This document shows positions 35,023-44,820 of a DNA stretch of 64,000 bases, piece by piece. Made by a program: the position numbers and the translations under genes. The number at the start of each line of letters is the position of its first letter. The stretch's first letter is position 1. Source of the stretch: Burkholderia seminalis DSM 23518 (GTDB lineage Bacteria > Pseudomonadota > Gammaproteobacteria > Burkholderiales > Burkholderiaceae); contig NZ_CADFDK010000001.1 of NCBI RefSeq assembly GCF_902832885.1, positions 1 to 64,000 of the forward strand. Direction: 5' to 3'. The notes beneath the pieces were generated by a model, which saw only the letters and a list, made by a program, of their open reading frames with translations, did not search any database and was not told the origin of the DNA.

Positions 35023-35634
35023 ATGACGGCGCTCGACCAGGCGCCGGTGAACGCGACGCTGATCCGCGCGGCGGATCTCGTCGCGTCGCCGTGGAAGAAC
35101 GGCGGCGGCGTGACGCGCGAGATCGGCGCGTTCCCGCCCGGCGCCGCGCTCGACGCGTTCGCGTGGCGCGTGAGCGTCGCGGACGTCGGCACGGCCGGCC
35201 CATTCTCGCGTTTCGACGGGATCGACCGCACGCTCGTGCTGCTGTCCGGCGCGGGCATGACGCTCGCCGAAGCGGGCGGTGCGCACCATGTGCTCGACGT
35301 GCCGCTGGCCCGTGCGGATTTCGCAGGGGAAGCGGCGATCGACGCGACGCTGCACGACGGCGCGACGCGCGACTTCAACCTGATGACGCGCCGCTCGGCC
35401 GCGCGCGGCACGCTCGACGTGTGGCGCGCGGGCGCGCACCATGTCGCGCCGGCCGATACCGTGCTGCTGTTCTGCGCGACCGGCGCCGTCGGTGTCTCAA
35501 TCGACGGCACGCGCCACGCACTGGAAGAAATGGACACGCTGCGGCTCGACGGGCCGCGGCGTGCGTTTGACGTCGTCGTGAGCGGGGGCGGTGCGTTGCT
35601 CGCCGTTTCGCTCGCCGTCGGCGAACGAGACTGA
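35023..35634 (+). CDS. hutD: HutD family protein
   Basis: A 203-residue cupin-like protein of the HutD family, found in many hut operons of Pseudomonas and Burkholderia. It begins [27 protein letters not shown] (residues 9-34), the conserved opening of the family. HutD is not an enzyme of the pathway; genetic work in pseudomonads links it to limiting hut expression, and the exact mechanism is unclear. It starts 2 bases after hutU and ends 4 bases before hutI, so is tightly coupled. Confidence 0.94.
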   Translation: MTALDQAPVNATLIRAADLVASPWKNGGGVTREIGAFPPGAALDAFAWRVSVADVGTAGPFSRFDGIDRTLVLLSGAGMTLAEAGGAHHVLDVPLARADFAGEAAIDATLHDGATRDFNLMTRRSAARGTLDVWRAGAHHVAPADTVLLFCATGAVGVSIDGTRHALEEMDTLRLDGPRRAFDVVVSGGGALLAVSLAVGERD

Positions 35635-35638
35635 ACGA

Positions 35639-36862
35639 ATGAAACCGACTGTCTGGCATCACCTGAGGCTGTGTCCGCACGGCCATCCCGACGAAACGAT
35701 CGACGACGCGGCGATCGCGGTCGACGAAACCGGCACGATCGTGTGGCTCGGCGCGTGGTCCGCGCTGCCGCACGGTTACGCGCACTGGCCGCGCGAAGAC
35801 CTGCACGGCGCGTGGGTGACGCCGGGCCTCGTCGATTGCCATACGCACCTCGTGTACGGCGGCACGCGTGCGGACGAATTCGCGCAGCGCCTCGCGGGCG
35901 TCAGCTACGAGGAAATCGCGCGGCAGGGCGGCGGGATCGTGTCGACGGTGCGCGCGACGCGCGCGGCCGACGAAACGACGCTGTTCGTGCAGGCCGCCGC
36001 GCGCCTGCAGCCGCTGCTCGCCGAAGGCGTGACAGCGATCGAGATCAAGTCGGGCTACGGGCTCGACCTCGCGAGCGAGCGCAAGATGCTGCGCGTCGCG
36101 CGCCAGCTCGGCGAGCGCTTTCCGGTCACGGTCTACACGACCTTCCTCGGCGCGCATGCGCTGCCGCCCGAATACGCGGGCCGGGCGGACGCGTACATCG
36201 ACGAAGTGTGCGACCGCATGCTGCCGGCGCTCGCCGACGAGGGTCTCGTCGACGCGGTCGACGTGTTCTGCGAACGCATCGGCTTCTCGCTCGCGCAGAC
36301 CGAGCGCGTGTTCGAGGCCGCGACGCGCCGCGGCCTGCCCGTGAAGCTGCATGCGGAGCAACTGTCGAACGCCGGCGGCACGGCGCTCGCCGCGCGCTAT
36401 CGCGCGTTGTCCGCCGACCACCTCGAGTTTCTCGACGAAGCCGGCATCGAGGCGATGAAGGCGGCCGGCACGGTTGCCGTGCTGCTGCCCGGCGCGTACT
36501 ACTTCATCCGAGAAACGCAACTGCCGCCGATCGAGCTGCTGCGCAAGCACGGCGTGCCGATCGCGCTCGCGACCGATCACAACCCCGGCACGTCGCCGCT
36601 CGAATCGCTGCTGCTGACGCTGAACATGGGCTGCACGCTGTTCCGCATGACGGTGCCGGAAGTGCTGCAGGGCGTCACGCGCCATGCAGCCGCGGCGCTT
36701 GGCCGCGCGGATCGCCACGGCGCGCTCGAGGTCGGCCGCCAGGCCGACTTCGCCGCGTGGTCGGTCGGTTCGCTGTCGGAGCTCGCGTACTGGATCGGCC
36801 GGCCGCTGTGCGAGCAGGTCGTGCGCGGCGGCACGACCGTGTTTCGCCGGATGAACGGATAG
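35639..36862 (+). CDS. hutI: Imidazolonepropionase
   Basis: A 407-residue metal-dependent amidohydrolase that opens imidazolone propionate to formiminoglutamate, the third step. The metal site is [16 protein letters not shown] (H68 and H70), with later conserved [12 protein letters not shown] and [10 protein letters not shown] (about residues 318-327). The ATG at 35639 begins the normal N-terminus; the frame extends upstream into hutD only as an overlap artefact. Sits between hutD and hutF. Confidence 0.97.
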   Translation: MKPTVWHHLRLCPHGHPDETIDDAAIAVDETGTIVWLGAWSALPHGYAHWPREDLHGAWVTPGLVDCHTHLVYGGTRADEFAQRLAGVSYEEIARQGGGIVSTVRATRAADETTLFVQAAARLQPLLAEGVTAIEIKSGYGLDLASERKMLRVARQLGERFPVTVYTTFLGAHALPPEYAGRADAYIDEVCDRMLPALADEGLVDAVDVFCERIGFSLAQTERVFEAATRRGLPVKLHAEQLSNAGGTALAARYRALSADHLEFLDEAGIEAMKAAGTVAVLLPGAYYFIRETQLPPIELLRKHGVPIALATDHNPGTSPLESLLLTLNMGCTLFRMTVPEVLQGVTRHAAAALGRADRHGALEVGRQADFAAWSVGSLSELAYWIGRPLCEQVVRGGTTVFRRMNG

Positions 36863-36925
36863 TTTTTGCAGGGAGCCGGGCCGGGTGCGACCGCGCTCGA
36901 CCCGGCCGCTCGACAAGGAATCAGA

Positions 36926-38302
36926 ATGACCGACACCATGTTGTTCGCGGACCACGCCTACCTGCCCGACGGCTGGCGCCGCAACGTGCTGCTGCGCTGG
37001 GACGCGGCCGGCACGCTGACCGGCGTGACGCCCGATACCGATGCGCCGGCAGACGTCGAGCGTGCGGCCGGCCCGGTGCTGCCCGGCATGCCGAACCTGC
37101 ATTCGCACGCATTCCAGCGCGCGATGGCGGGGCTCACCGAATACCGCGCGAATCCCGCCGACAGCTTCTGGAGCTGGCGCGACCTGATGTACCGCTTCGC
37201 GCTGAAGATCACGCCCGACGCGCTCGCGGCGATCGCACGCTGGCTGTACGTCGAGATGCTCAAGTGCGGTTACACGTCGGTGTGCGAATTCCACTACGTG
37301 CATCACGCACAGGACGGCTCGCGCTATCCGCAGCTCGCGGAGCTCGGCACGCGCGTCGTCGATGCCGCACGCGCCGCCGGCATCGGTATCACGATGCTGC
37401 CCGTGTCGTACCAATTCGCCGGCTTCGGCAACAAGCCGCCGCGCGACGACCAGCGCCGCTTCATCAACACGCCCGACGGGCTGCTCGAACTGCTCGACGC
37501 GATGCGTCGCGCGGCGCCCGAGCACGGCGGCCTGCGCTACGGCGTCGCGCCGCACTCGCTGCGCGCGGTGTCGGAGAACGGGCTGCGCACGCTGATCGAC
37601 GGGCTGCCCGGCGACGCGCCCGTTCACATCCATATCGCCGAACAGACGGCCGAGGTCGACGACTGCGTGCGCGCGTACGGCGCGCGTCCCGTCCAATGGC
37701 TGCTCGATCGCTTCGACGTCGATGCGCGCTGGTGCCTCGTGCATGCCACGCACGTCGATGCGACCGAGACGGCCGCGCTCGCGAAGCGTCGCGCGGTCGC
37801 CGGCCTGTGCCTGACGACCGAAGCGAACCTGGGCGACGGCGTGTTCCCGGCCGTCGACTATCTCGCGCAGGACGGCGTGATCGGCGTCGGCTCGGACAGC
37901 CACGCCTCGGTCGATTGGCGCTCGGAGCTGCGCCTGCTCGAATACGGGCAGCGGCTCGTGCACCGCGCGCGCAACGTGCTGGCGAGCGAGTCGCAGGCAC
38001 ACGTTGCCGATCGCCTGTTCGACGCATCGCTCGCGGGCGGCGCACAGGCGAGCGGGCGGCGTGTCGGCGCGCTGCGCGAAGGCTGCCGCGCCGACTGGCT
38101 GGTGCTCGATCCCGATCATCCGGCGATCGCCGAACATGGCAGCCCGTCGTGGCTGTCGGGCATCGTGTTCGCCGAACACGGCGAGACGCCCGTGCTCGAC
38201 GTCTACACGGGTGGCGAACGCGTCGTGAGCGGCCGCCGCCATCGCGACGAAGACGCTGCATACGCGGACTACCGCGCCGCGCTGGCGCAACTGCTGCGCT
38301 GA
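36926..38302 (+). CDS. hutF: Formimidoylglutamate deiminase
   Basis: A 458-residue amidohydrolase-superfamily enzyme that removes ammonia from formiminoglutamate to give N-formylglutamate. Together with HutG this is the two-step branch that avoids HutE/glutamate formiminohydrolase. The metal motif is NLHSHAFQRAMAG (H59, H61), followed by HIHIAEQTAEV, VHATHVDATE and GVGSDSHASVDWRSELRLLEYGQRL. AAGGA precedes ATG 36926. Confidence 0.96.
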   Translation: MTDTMLFADHAYLPDGWRRNVLLRWDAAGTLTGVTPDTDAPADVERAAGPVLPGMPNLHSHAFQRAMAGLTEYRANPADSFWSWRDLMYRFALKITPDALAAIARWLYVEMLKCGYTSVCEFHYVHHAQDGSRYPQLAELGTRVVDAARAAGIGITMLPVSYQFAGFGNKPPRDDQRRFINTPDGLLELLDAMRRAAPEHGGLRYGVAPHSLRAVSENGLRTLIDGLPGDAPVHIHIAEQTAEVDDCVRAYGARPVQWLLDRFDVDARWCLVHATHVDATETAALAKRRAVAGLCLTTEANLGDGVFPAVDYLAQDGVIGVGSDSHASVDWRSELRLLEYGQRLVHRARNVLASESQAHVADRLFDASLAGGAQASGRRVGALREGCRADWLVLDPDHPAIAEHGSPSWLSGIVFAEHGETPVLDVYTGGERVVSGRRHRDEDAAYADYRAALAQLLR

Positions 38303-38356
38303 CACGCGGCAACCGGCGCGCGTGCGTGCGCCGGCCGACTCTTACGGTGAGGCGAC

Positions 38357-39154
38357 ATGACTGAACAACCGGCTGTATTCACGCTGAAGCAGGGCACGCT
38401 GCCGCTGCTGATCTCGATTCCGCACGCAGGCACGCACATCCCCGAGGACATCGCGGCGACGATGACGCCCGACGCGCGCTTCGTCGACGATTGCGACTGG
38501 CATCTCGAGCGGCTGTACGGCTTCGCGACCGATCTCGGCGCATCGATCCTGGTGCCGTCGCACGCGCGTTACGTCGTCGACCTGAACCGTCCGCCCGACA
38601 ACGAGAACCTGTACCCGGGGCAGGACACGACGGGGCTCGTGCCGGTCGATACGTTCGACAAGGCGCCGCTCTATCCGGCGAATGCGCTGCCCGGCAACGA
38701 CGAGATCATGCGTCGCCGCGACCGCTACTGGCTGCCGTATCACGACGCGCTGCAGCGCGAGATTGCACGCCTGAAGCGCGAGCACGGCCGCGTGCTCGTA
38801 TGGGAAGCGCATTCGATCCGCTCGCATGTGCCGCGCTTCTTCGACGGCCGCCTGCCGGACTTCAATTTCGGCACGTCGAGCGGCGCGAGCGCCAGGCCCG
38901 GTCTCGCGGAGGCGCTGGCCGCGTGCGTGCTCGCACACGGCGGTTATACGGCCGTCGCGAACGGCCGCTTCAAGGGCGGTTACATTACCCGTCACTACGG
39001 CGTGCCCGACACCGGTGTCGAAGCCGTGCAGCTCGAGCTGTCGCAGATCACCTACATGGAAGAGACGCGTCCGTACGCGTACGACGAAGCGCGCGCCGCG
39101 CGGATTGCGCCGCTGTTGCAGACGCTCGTCGAAACCGCGCTCGCGCATCGCTGA
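38357..39154 (+). CDS. hutG: N-formylglutamate deformylase
   Basis: A 265-residue amidohydrolase that yields glutamate and formate from N-formylglutamate, the last step. Visible motifs are ISIPHAGTHIPEDI (residues 16-29), DCDWHLERLY, and WEAHSIRSHVPRFF near residue 152, all of the HutG family. It follows hutF by 54 bases, and a strong terminator 88 bases downstream ends the operon. Confidence 0.96.
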   Translation: MTEQPAVFTLKQGTLPLLISIPHAGTHIPEDIAATMTPDARFVDDCDWHLERLYGFATDLGASILVPSHARYVVDLNRPPDNENLYPGQDTTGLVPVDTFDKAPLYPANALPGNDEIMRRRDRYWLPYHDALQREIARLKREHGRVLVWEAHSIRSHVPRFFDGRLPDFNFGTSSGASARPGLAEALAACVLAHGGYTAVANGRFKGGYITRHYGVPDTGVEAVQLELSQITYMEETRPYAYDEARAARIAPLLQTLVETALAHR

Positions 39155-39241
39155 GCGCGGGCCGCTCGCATGCGGCAGCGCGGCGGAGCAGGGCGTCGCG
39201 GCCCGCCGGCATGCAGCAGGCGCGCCGACGCAATGCACAAC

Positions 39242-39275
39242 ACGGCATCGATCGCGGGGATCGATGCCGTTTTTT
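39242..39275 (+). terminator. Rho-independent terminator of the hut operon
   Basis: Perfect 12-bp stem (39242-39253 with 39259-39270), 5-nt loop GCGGG, then five T residues. It follows hutG directly. Confidence 0.93.
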
Positions 39276-39278
39276 CAT

Positions 39279-39904
39279 CTGATCGATGTCGTCGTCGGCG
39301 CCTGAAAATTTGACGCAATTTTTAGGTGATATAAGCTGAATGTCAGGAAGTCGTCACGCGCGCACCGGCGGCGAGGGCATCGACGATGGCCGTACCGCGC
39401 CGGAATGCGCTGCGAGACACCTTGCCGACGTGTCGCCGCGCGGCTTTGCCGCATGCGCTTGATCGCGACGCGTGTCCTGCCTCCTTCAGTCAGTCGAGTA
39501 CGATCGTGAAAGCCGCCAGCCCTTCGATACGCCGGACGCGAAGTCCGTCGGCGGGCGCGCCGCCTCAGGCCGGGCCGAACCGGCATGCTGAATGCGGCAC
39601 GCGTGCCGCCCCTTTACGCGAACCTCGTTTCTTCGCCATTTCCCATCGCGGCCCGCGCCGCTTCAACCTCGTGACCGCGCAGGTGTTCAGCGCGGTGCAG
39701 TGCGACGGCAGCGCATCGTTGTTGCCCTAGCGTCTTGTTCCGCTTCCGTTGCGGGCCGCACCGCGGCTTGCCGCATCGTTCGCGCGGCCGGATCGCGCAT
39801 GCGCTCGCGCTGCGCGACGGCACGCGCGTGCGGCGCAGCCGCCGGCCTTCGTCGTCCCGTGCGCACGCATGCGGCGCGCGATTACCGGAGAGGGAGAGAC
39901 GCTC
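39279..39904. other. Intergenic region between hut and the polyamine genes
   Basis: About 625 bases. The first 60 are AT-rich and contain an inverted repeat (39301-39326) with TTGACG inside it. The remainder is GC-rich and crossed by open frames on both strands that lack ribosome sites and family resemblance. A long untranslated leader or an unannotated small gene for the PuuD-like operon is possible, but I cannot support one. Confidence 0.45.
39301..39326. promoter_or_regulatory. Inverted repeat, candidate operator/promoter of the polyamine operon
   Basis: Arms CCTGAAAATT and AATTTTTAGG pair at 9 of 10 positions around TGACGC. TTGACG at 39310-39315 overlaps it and an AT-rich GATATAAG follows at 39328, although no 16-18 bp spacing to a good -10 was found. 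Confidence 0.4.
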
Positions 39905-40711
39905 ATGCGTGCGCGCCCGATCGTAGCCGTCACCGCCGACCGCATCCTGCGCGGTGCGCATCCGAATCACACGGCCGGCGAGAAGTACCTCGCCGCGCTC
40001 GTCGACGGCGCCGGCGCGCTGGCGTTGGTGCTGCCCGCGCTCGGCGCGCGCCAGCCGCCCGACGCGATCATCGCGGCGGTCGACGGGCTGCTGTTTACGG
40101 GCAGCTATTCGAACGTCGAGCCGCATCATTACGGCGGCGCCGCGAGCGCGCCCGACACATTGCACGATGCCGCGCGCGATGCGACCGCGTTGCCGCTGAT
40201 CCGCGCGGCGATCGAGGCGGGCGTACCCGTGCTCGCGATCTGCCGCGGCATGCAGGAGCTGAACGTCGCGTACGGCGGCACGCTGCATCAGCGGCTGCAC
40301 GCGACGAACGGCTTCGACGATCATCGCGAACGGGCGGCCGATCCGCTCGAGCGGCAGTATGGTCCCGCGCACGTCGTGCAACTCGCGCCGGGCGGCCTGC
40401 TGCAGCGGGTCGCGCGCGGCGTGCACGAGGCGACCGTCAATTCGCTGCACGACCAGGGCATCGCCCGGCTTGGCGCGGGGCTCGTCGTCGAAGCGAGCGC
40501 GCCCGACGGGCTCGTCGAGGCCGTCAGCGTGCGCGGCGCGCGCGCGTTCGCGCTCGGCGTGCAGTGGCATCCCGAATGGCGCTACGCGGAACAGCCGCTG
40601 TCGCGCGACATCTTCGCGGCATTCGGCGCGGCGTGCCGCGCGCGCATGACGCGCCGCATTCATGCTGCCGGCGGCGCGATCGCGCCGCCGAGCGCATCCG
40701 ACGTCGACTGA
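39905..40711 (+). CDS. puuD: Gamma-glutamyl-GABA hydrolase-like class I glutamine amidotransferase (PuuD type)
   Basis: A 268-residue peptidase C26 enzyme. The nucleophile elbow is AICRGMQELN (C113), with the catalytic His-Glu in GVQWHPEW (about residue 219). This is the PuuD pattern: hydrolysis of gamma-glutamyl-GABA in polyamine degradation. Next come a PuuA-like synthetase and a putrescine-type aminotransferase, supporting that assignment. ATG 39905 follows a strong GGAGAGGGAGAG; the upstream in-frame extension is Arg/Ala-rich and not family-like. Confidence 0.87.
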   Translation: MRARPIVAVTADRILRGAHPNHTAGEKYLAALVDGAGALALVLPALGARQPPDAIIAAVDGLLFTGSYSNVEPHHYGGAASAPDTLHDAARDATALPLIRAAIEAGVPVLAICRGMQELNVAYGGTLHQRLHATNGFDDHRERAADPLERQYGPAHVVQLAPGGLLQRVARGVHEATVNSLHDQGIARLGAGLVVEASAPDGLVEAVSVRGARAFALGVQWHPEWRYAEQPLSRDIFAAFGAACRARMTRRIHAAGGAIAPPSASDVD

Positions 40712-40723
40712 ACGAGGCCGATC

Positions 40724-42061
40724 ATGCAACCCGAACTGAGCGAATTCCTGCGGCAGCACCGCATCACCGAGGTCGAGGCGATCATCCCCGACATGGCCGG
40801 CATCGCGCGCGGCAAGATCATTCCGCGCAACAAGTTCGAATCAGGCGAATCGATGCGCCTGCCGCAGGCCGTGATGGTGCAGACCGTGACCGGCGATTAT
40901 CCGGAGGACGGCACGCTGACCGGCGTGACCGATCCCGACATGGTGTGCGTGCCCGATCCGTCGACGATCTGCCTGATTCCGTGGGCCGTCGATCCGACCG
41001 CGCAGGTGATTCACGACTGCGTGCATTTCGACGGTTCGCCGGTCGAGATCTCGCCGCGCTACGTGCTGCGCCGCGTGCTCGACCTGTACGAGGCGAAAGG
41101 CTGGAAGCCCGTCGTCGCGCCGGAACTCGAGTTCTATCTCGTCGACATGAATGCCGATCCCGACCTGCCGCTGCGCCCGCCGATCGGCCGCACGGGACGC
41201 GCGGAAACCGGCCGCCAGTCGTATTCGATCGAGGCCGTCAACGAATTCGATCCGCTGTTCGAGGACATCTACGAGTACTGCGAAATGCAGGGCCTCGATA
41301 TCGAGACGCTGATCCACGAAGTCGGCGCCGCGCAGATGGAGATCAACTTCGTGCACGGCGATGCGCTGCCGCTGGCCGACCAGGTATTCCTGTTCAAGCG
41401 CACGGTGCGCGAGGCCGCGCTGCGCCACAACATGTACGCGACCTTCATGGCCAAGCCGATGGAAGGCGAACCGGGATCCGCGATGCACATTCACCAGAGC
41501 CTGGCGGACATGCGCACCGGGCGCAACCTGTTCGCCGACGAGGACGGTTCCGTGTCGCCGCTGTTCCGCAGCTATCTCGCGGGGCTGCAGAAATACACGC
41601 CGGCGCTGATGCCGATCTTCGCGCCGTACATCAACTCGTACCGCCGGCTGTCGCGCTTCATGGCCGCGCCGATCAACGTGCAGTGGGGCTACGACAACCG
41701 GACGGTCGGCTTTCGCATCCCGCAGTCGAGCCCCGTCGCGCGCCGCATCGAGAACCGCATTCCGGGCGTCGACTGCAACCCGTACCTCGCGTTCGCCGCG
41801 ACGCTCGCGGCCGGCTATCTCGGCATGACGCAGCAGCTCGCGCCGACCGAGCCGATTGCCTCAGACGGTTACGACCTGCCTTACCAGCTGCCGCGCAATC
41901 TGGAAGAGGGCATCTCGCTGATGGCCGCGTGCGAGCCGCTCGCCGGCATTCTCGGCGACAAGTTCGTGAAGGCCTATCTGGCGCTGAAGGAAACCGAATA
42001 CGAAGCGTTCTTCCGCGTGATCAGCTCGTGGGAACGCAGGCATCTGCTGCTGCACGTCTGA
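40724..42061 (+). CDS. puuA: Glutamine synthetase-like gamma-glutamylpolyamine synthetase (PuuA type)
   Basis: A 445-residue glutamine-synthetase-fold ligase that attaches glutamate to putrescine or another amine. It is shorter than GlnA and has the PuuA opening (RQHRITEVEAIIPDMAGIARGKIIPRNKF). Active-site elements include EPGSAMHIHQSL (about residues 248-259) and the nucleotide/glutamate motif NPYLAFAATLAAG. No adenylylation site like the NLYDL of GlnA is visible. It lies 12 bases after puuD and 28 before the aminotransferase. Confidence 0.87.
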   Translation: MQPELSEFLRQHRITEVEAIIPDMAGIARGKIIPRNKFESGESMRLPQAVMVQTVTGDYPEDGTLTGVTDPDMVCVPDPSTICLIPWAVDPTAQVIHDCVHFDGSPVEISPRYVLRRVLDLYEAKGWKPVVAPELEFYLVDMNADPDLPLRPPIGRTGRAETGRQSYSIEAVNEFDPLFEDIYEYCEMQGLDIETLIHEVGAAQMEINFVHGDALPLADQVFLFKRTVREAALRHNMYATFMAKPMEGEPGSAMHIHQSLADMRTGRNLFADEDGSVSPLFRSYLAGLQKYTPALMPIFAPYINSYRRLSRFMAAPINVQWGYDNRTVGFRIPQSSPVARRIENRIPGVDCNPYLAFAATLAAGYLGMTQQLAPTEPIASDGYDLPYQLPRNLEEGISLMAACEPLAGILGDKFVKAYLALKETEYEAFFRVISSWERRHLLLHV

Positions 42062-42089
42062 ACGTGCGGCGCCGTTTCATGGAGGAAAC

Positions 42090-43475
42090 ATGACCGATCG
42101 ACACGAAGCCCGCTCGCCGCACTCGACCGCCGAATACCGCGCGCTCGACGCCGCGCACCACATCCACCCGTTCTCGGACATGGGTGCACTGAACCGCGCC
42201 GGCAGCCGCGTGATCGTGAAGGCCGACGGCGTCTACCTGTGGGATTCGGACGGCAACAAGGTGATCGACGGGATGGCCGGCCTGTGGTGCGTGAACGTCG
42301 GCTACGGCCGCAAGGAACTCGCCGACGCCGCGTATCGCCAGCTGCAGGAACTGCCGTTCTACAACACCTTCTTCAAGACCACGCACCCGCCGGTGATCGA
42401 GCTGTCCGCGCTGCTCGCGGAAGTGACGCCGGCCGGCTTCAACCACTTCTTCTACTGCAACAGCGGCTCGGAAGGCAACGACACCGTGCTGCGCCTCGTG
42501 CACCAGTACTGGCGCGTGCAGGGCAAGCCGCAGAAGAAGTTCGTGATCTCGCGCAAGAACGGCTACCACGGCTCGACCATCGCGGGCGGCACGCTCGGCG
42601 GGATGGGCTACATGCACGAGCAGATGCCGTCGAAGGTCGAGCACATCGTGCATATCGACCAGCCGTATTTCTTCGGTGAAGCGCAGCCGGGCGAGACGCC
42701 GGAAGCGTTCGGCCTCGCGCGCGCGCAGCAGCTCGAGGCGAAGATCCTCGAACTCGGCGCGGAGAACGTTGCCGCGTTCATCGGCGAGCCGTTCCAGGGC
42801 GCGGGCGGCGTGATCTTCCCGCCGTCGACGTACTGGCCGGAAATCCAGCGGATCTGTCGCAAGTACGACATCCTGCTCGTCGCCGACGAGGTGATCGGCG
42901 GCTTCGGGCGCACCGGCGAATGGTTCGCGCATCAGCACTTCGGCTTCGAGCCGGACCTGATCACGATGGCCAAGGGCCTCACGTCGGGTTATGTGCCGAT
43001 GGGGGCGGTCGGCATTCACGAGCGCGTGGCGCGACCGATCATCGACAACGGCGAATTCAATCACGGCCTCACGTACTCGGGCCATCCGGTGGCGGCGGCC
43101 GTCGCGGTCGCGAACCTGAAGCTGCTGCGCGACGAAGGCATCGTCGAGCGCGTGAAGACCGATATCGGGCCGTATTTCCAGCGTCGGCTGCGCGATGCGC
43201 TGGGTGACCATCCGATCGTCGGGGAGATCGCGGGCGCGGGGCTCGTCGCAGGCGTTCAGCTTGCGCGCGATCGCGGCCGGCGCGAGCGGTTCGGTGCGGA
43301 CGTCGATATCGGCACGATCTGCCGCGACTTCTGCTTCAACGGCCACCTGATCATGCGCGCGACCGGCGACCGGATGCTGCTGTCGCCGCCGCTCGTGATT
43401 CGCGAGGCGGAAGTCGACGAGATCGTCGACAAGGCGAAGCATGCGTTCGATGCGACGGCGGAGCGGGTGGGGTAA
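42090..43475 (+). CDS. Class III aminotransferase, putrescine:pyruvate type (SpuC-like)
   Basis: A 461-residue PLP-dependent class III aminotransferase. The PLP lysine is in MAKGLTSGYVPMG (about residues 293-305, K295), preceded by the LVADEVIGGFGRTGEW Asp motif (about 264-279) and ISRKNGYHGST. The closing pattern resembles SpuC putrescine:pyruvate aminotransferase. It follows puuA by 28 bases with GGAGG upstream. It may act on the polyamine directly or on beta-alanine-like intermediates; the neighbours favour polyamine breakdown. Confidence 0.87.
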   Translation: MTDRHEARSPHSTAEYRALDAAHHIHPFSDMGALNRAGSRVIVKADGVYLWDSDGNKVIDGMAGLWCVNVGYGRKELADAAYRQLQELPFYNTFFKTTHPPVIELSALLAEVTPAGFNHFFYCNSGSEGNDTVLRLVHQYWRVQGKPQKKFVISRKNGYHGSTIAGGTLGGMGYMHEQMPSKVEHIVHIDQPYFFGEAQPGETPEAFGLARAQQLEAKILELGAENVAAFIGEPFQGAGGVIFPPSTYWPEIQRICRKYDILLVADEVIGGFGRTGEWFAHQHFGFEPDLITMAKGLTSGYVPMGAVGIHERVARPIIDNGEFNHGLTYSGHPVAAAVAVANLKLLRDEGIVERVKTDIGPYFQRRLRDALGDHPIVGEIAGAGLVAGVQLARDRGRRERFGADVDIGTICRDFCFNGHLIMRATGDRMLLSPPLVIREAEVDEIVDKAKHAFDATAERVG

Positions 43476-43624
43476 GTCGTGCAACGATTCGGCCGTGCTC
43501 GCGTGGCCGCGACTCGATCATGTCGCAGCGCGTTGCGGCTTTACCGGCGGACATTCGGTGAATGCCGGTGGACCGGACCGGTTTGGCGGTGACGGCGACT
43601 CCGCCGTGTGGTGTTTCCTGCGCC

Positions 43625-43647
43625 GGACCGGCCATGACGGCCGGTCC
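43625..43647 (+). repeat. GC-rich hairpin downstream of the aminotransferase
   Basis: Perfect 9-bp arms GGACCGGCC and GGCCGGTCC around ATGAC. No T run follows, so termination is uncertain; Rho-dependent ending or an mRNA-protecting hairpin are alternatives. Confidence 0.4.
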
Positions 43648-43701
43648 AGTCGGTGCAACGTGAACCGCGCGTTGCCTGAAGGGGAATAAAACCGCGCGGT
43701 A

Positions 43702-44244
43702 TCAAACGTGCGTGAACCGCTGCCGCTCGAAGGCCATGATGTGCGCAACCGAAGACGCGATATCCATCGCTCCGGTTTCGACGACGACATCGGGCGCGGC
43801 CGGAACTTCGTAGGGATCCGAGATGCCGGTGAATTGCGTCGTCTGGCCGGTGAACGCTTTTGCGTAAAGCTGCTTCGGATCGCGTGCGGAACAGGTTGCA
43901 ATATCGGTTTTCAGATAAACCTCGACGAACCGATCTGCGCCCACGATATGTCGTGCCCGTTGCCGGTCGGCTTCATAAGGCGAGATCAGCGCGACGATGA
44001 CGGTAAAACCCTGCGCATTGAGCAATTTCGCCATTTCGGCGGTGCGACGGCAGTTCTCGGTACGATCTTCCCGCGAGAAACCGAGATCGGGAGACACGCC
44101 CGCCCGCAATTCGTCGCCGTCGAGTATGCATGTCGGAATATCGCGCGCGCGCAACTGCCTGGCGATCTCGCGCGAGAGGGTTGACTTGCCGGCGCCGCTC
44201 AGACCGGTAAGCCACAGGGTGTAGTCGTTCTTCTCTTGTGCCAT
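43702..44244 (-). CDS. cysC: Adenylyl-sulfate kinase
   Basis: A 180-residue APS kinase that makes PAPS. The P-loop is GLSGAGKST (residues 14-22), followed by ILDGDELRAGVSPDLGFSREDRTENCRR (the APS-binding signature) and YLKTDIATCSARDPKQLYAKA. It is a stand-alone kinase rather than a CysNC fusion. No other sulfur assimilation gene is nearby, and the flanking 600 bases are AT-richer than the chromosome, which hints at an acquired gene, possibly for sulfating a surface glycan. ATG 44244 is preferred over TTG 44253. Confidence 0.93.
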   Translation of the reverse strand: MAQEKNDYTLWLTGLSGAGKSTLSREIARQLRARDIPTCILDGDELRAGVSPDLGFSREDRTENCRRTAEMAKLLNAQGFTVIVALISPYEADRQRARHIVGADRFVEVYLKTDIATCSARDPKQLYAKAFTGQTTQFTGISDPYEVPAAPDVVVETGAMDIASSVAHIMAFERQRFTHV

Positions 44245-44820
44245 GGGTGTCAATCTCTATCACCAGCTCTGACCATCGCAAGTCAAGATTTCGTGCCTAA
44301 ATGCGATGCCGATTCGGCTGGTTGTTATTTGGTGTAAGGATTCTATGCATCCGGATTTCTACAAATGTTACAGAATAATTACCAAAAATTACACTGGCAA
44401 TTTTCTTTCTTTCGTGTTGAAAGCTTGCTAATGACCTGAATGAAATGTCTGATCTTTGTTCGTCCGCCGGGTCGGAAGACGGTGTGGTACCAGCGGACGT
44501 TGATCCGCGAAGAAATGAACGATTTTGCCGTTGATCGCGCATTTCCCTGATTTGCATCAGCCGATACAAGCAATCGATGCTTGGCAAATTGACGCGCATC
44601 GATGGCCATAAAAGTTTGAGAGACAGCGTTCCTGCGCGGGATTCCGATTGGCAATGCGGCGATATTGTTGGAAAAGCGCACGGAACTCCAGCGCGTTGAC
44701 CGCGAGGACATTGATTTTCCGCAGGTGAAAATCCGCGCGCGCGCACGCAGGGGCGTGTTGATCGAGGCCGCGGATACGTGGAGGAGGTGACAACGGCTGC
44801 GTCGTGAATCCGGCGCGGCA
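44245..44820. other. AT-richer non-coding stretch upstream of cysC
   Basis: About 575 bases with noticeably lower GC. A 174-codon minus-strand frame (44297-44821) and others cross it but show no family resemblance or ribosome site. It may hold the cysC promoter and remnants of acquired DNA. Confidence 0.5.

Noticed and set aside
35375-38305. 976-codon minus-strand frame opposite hutD-hutI-hutF
   Set aside because: A shadow of three well-supported hut genes; composition Arg/Ala/Val-rich and no family resemblance.
39592-42093. 833-codon frame across puuD and puuA
   Set aside because: Runs in a wrong frame through two recognisable enzymes; composition artefact.
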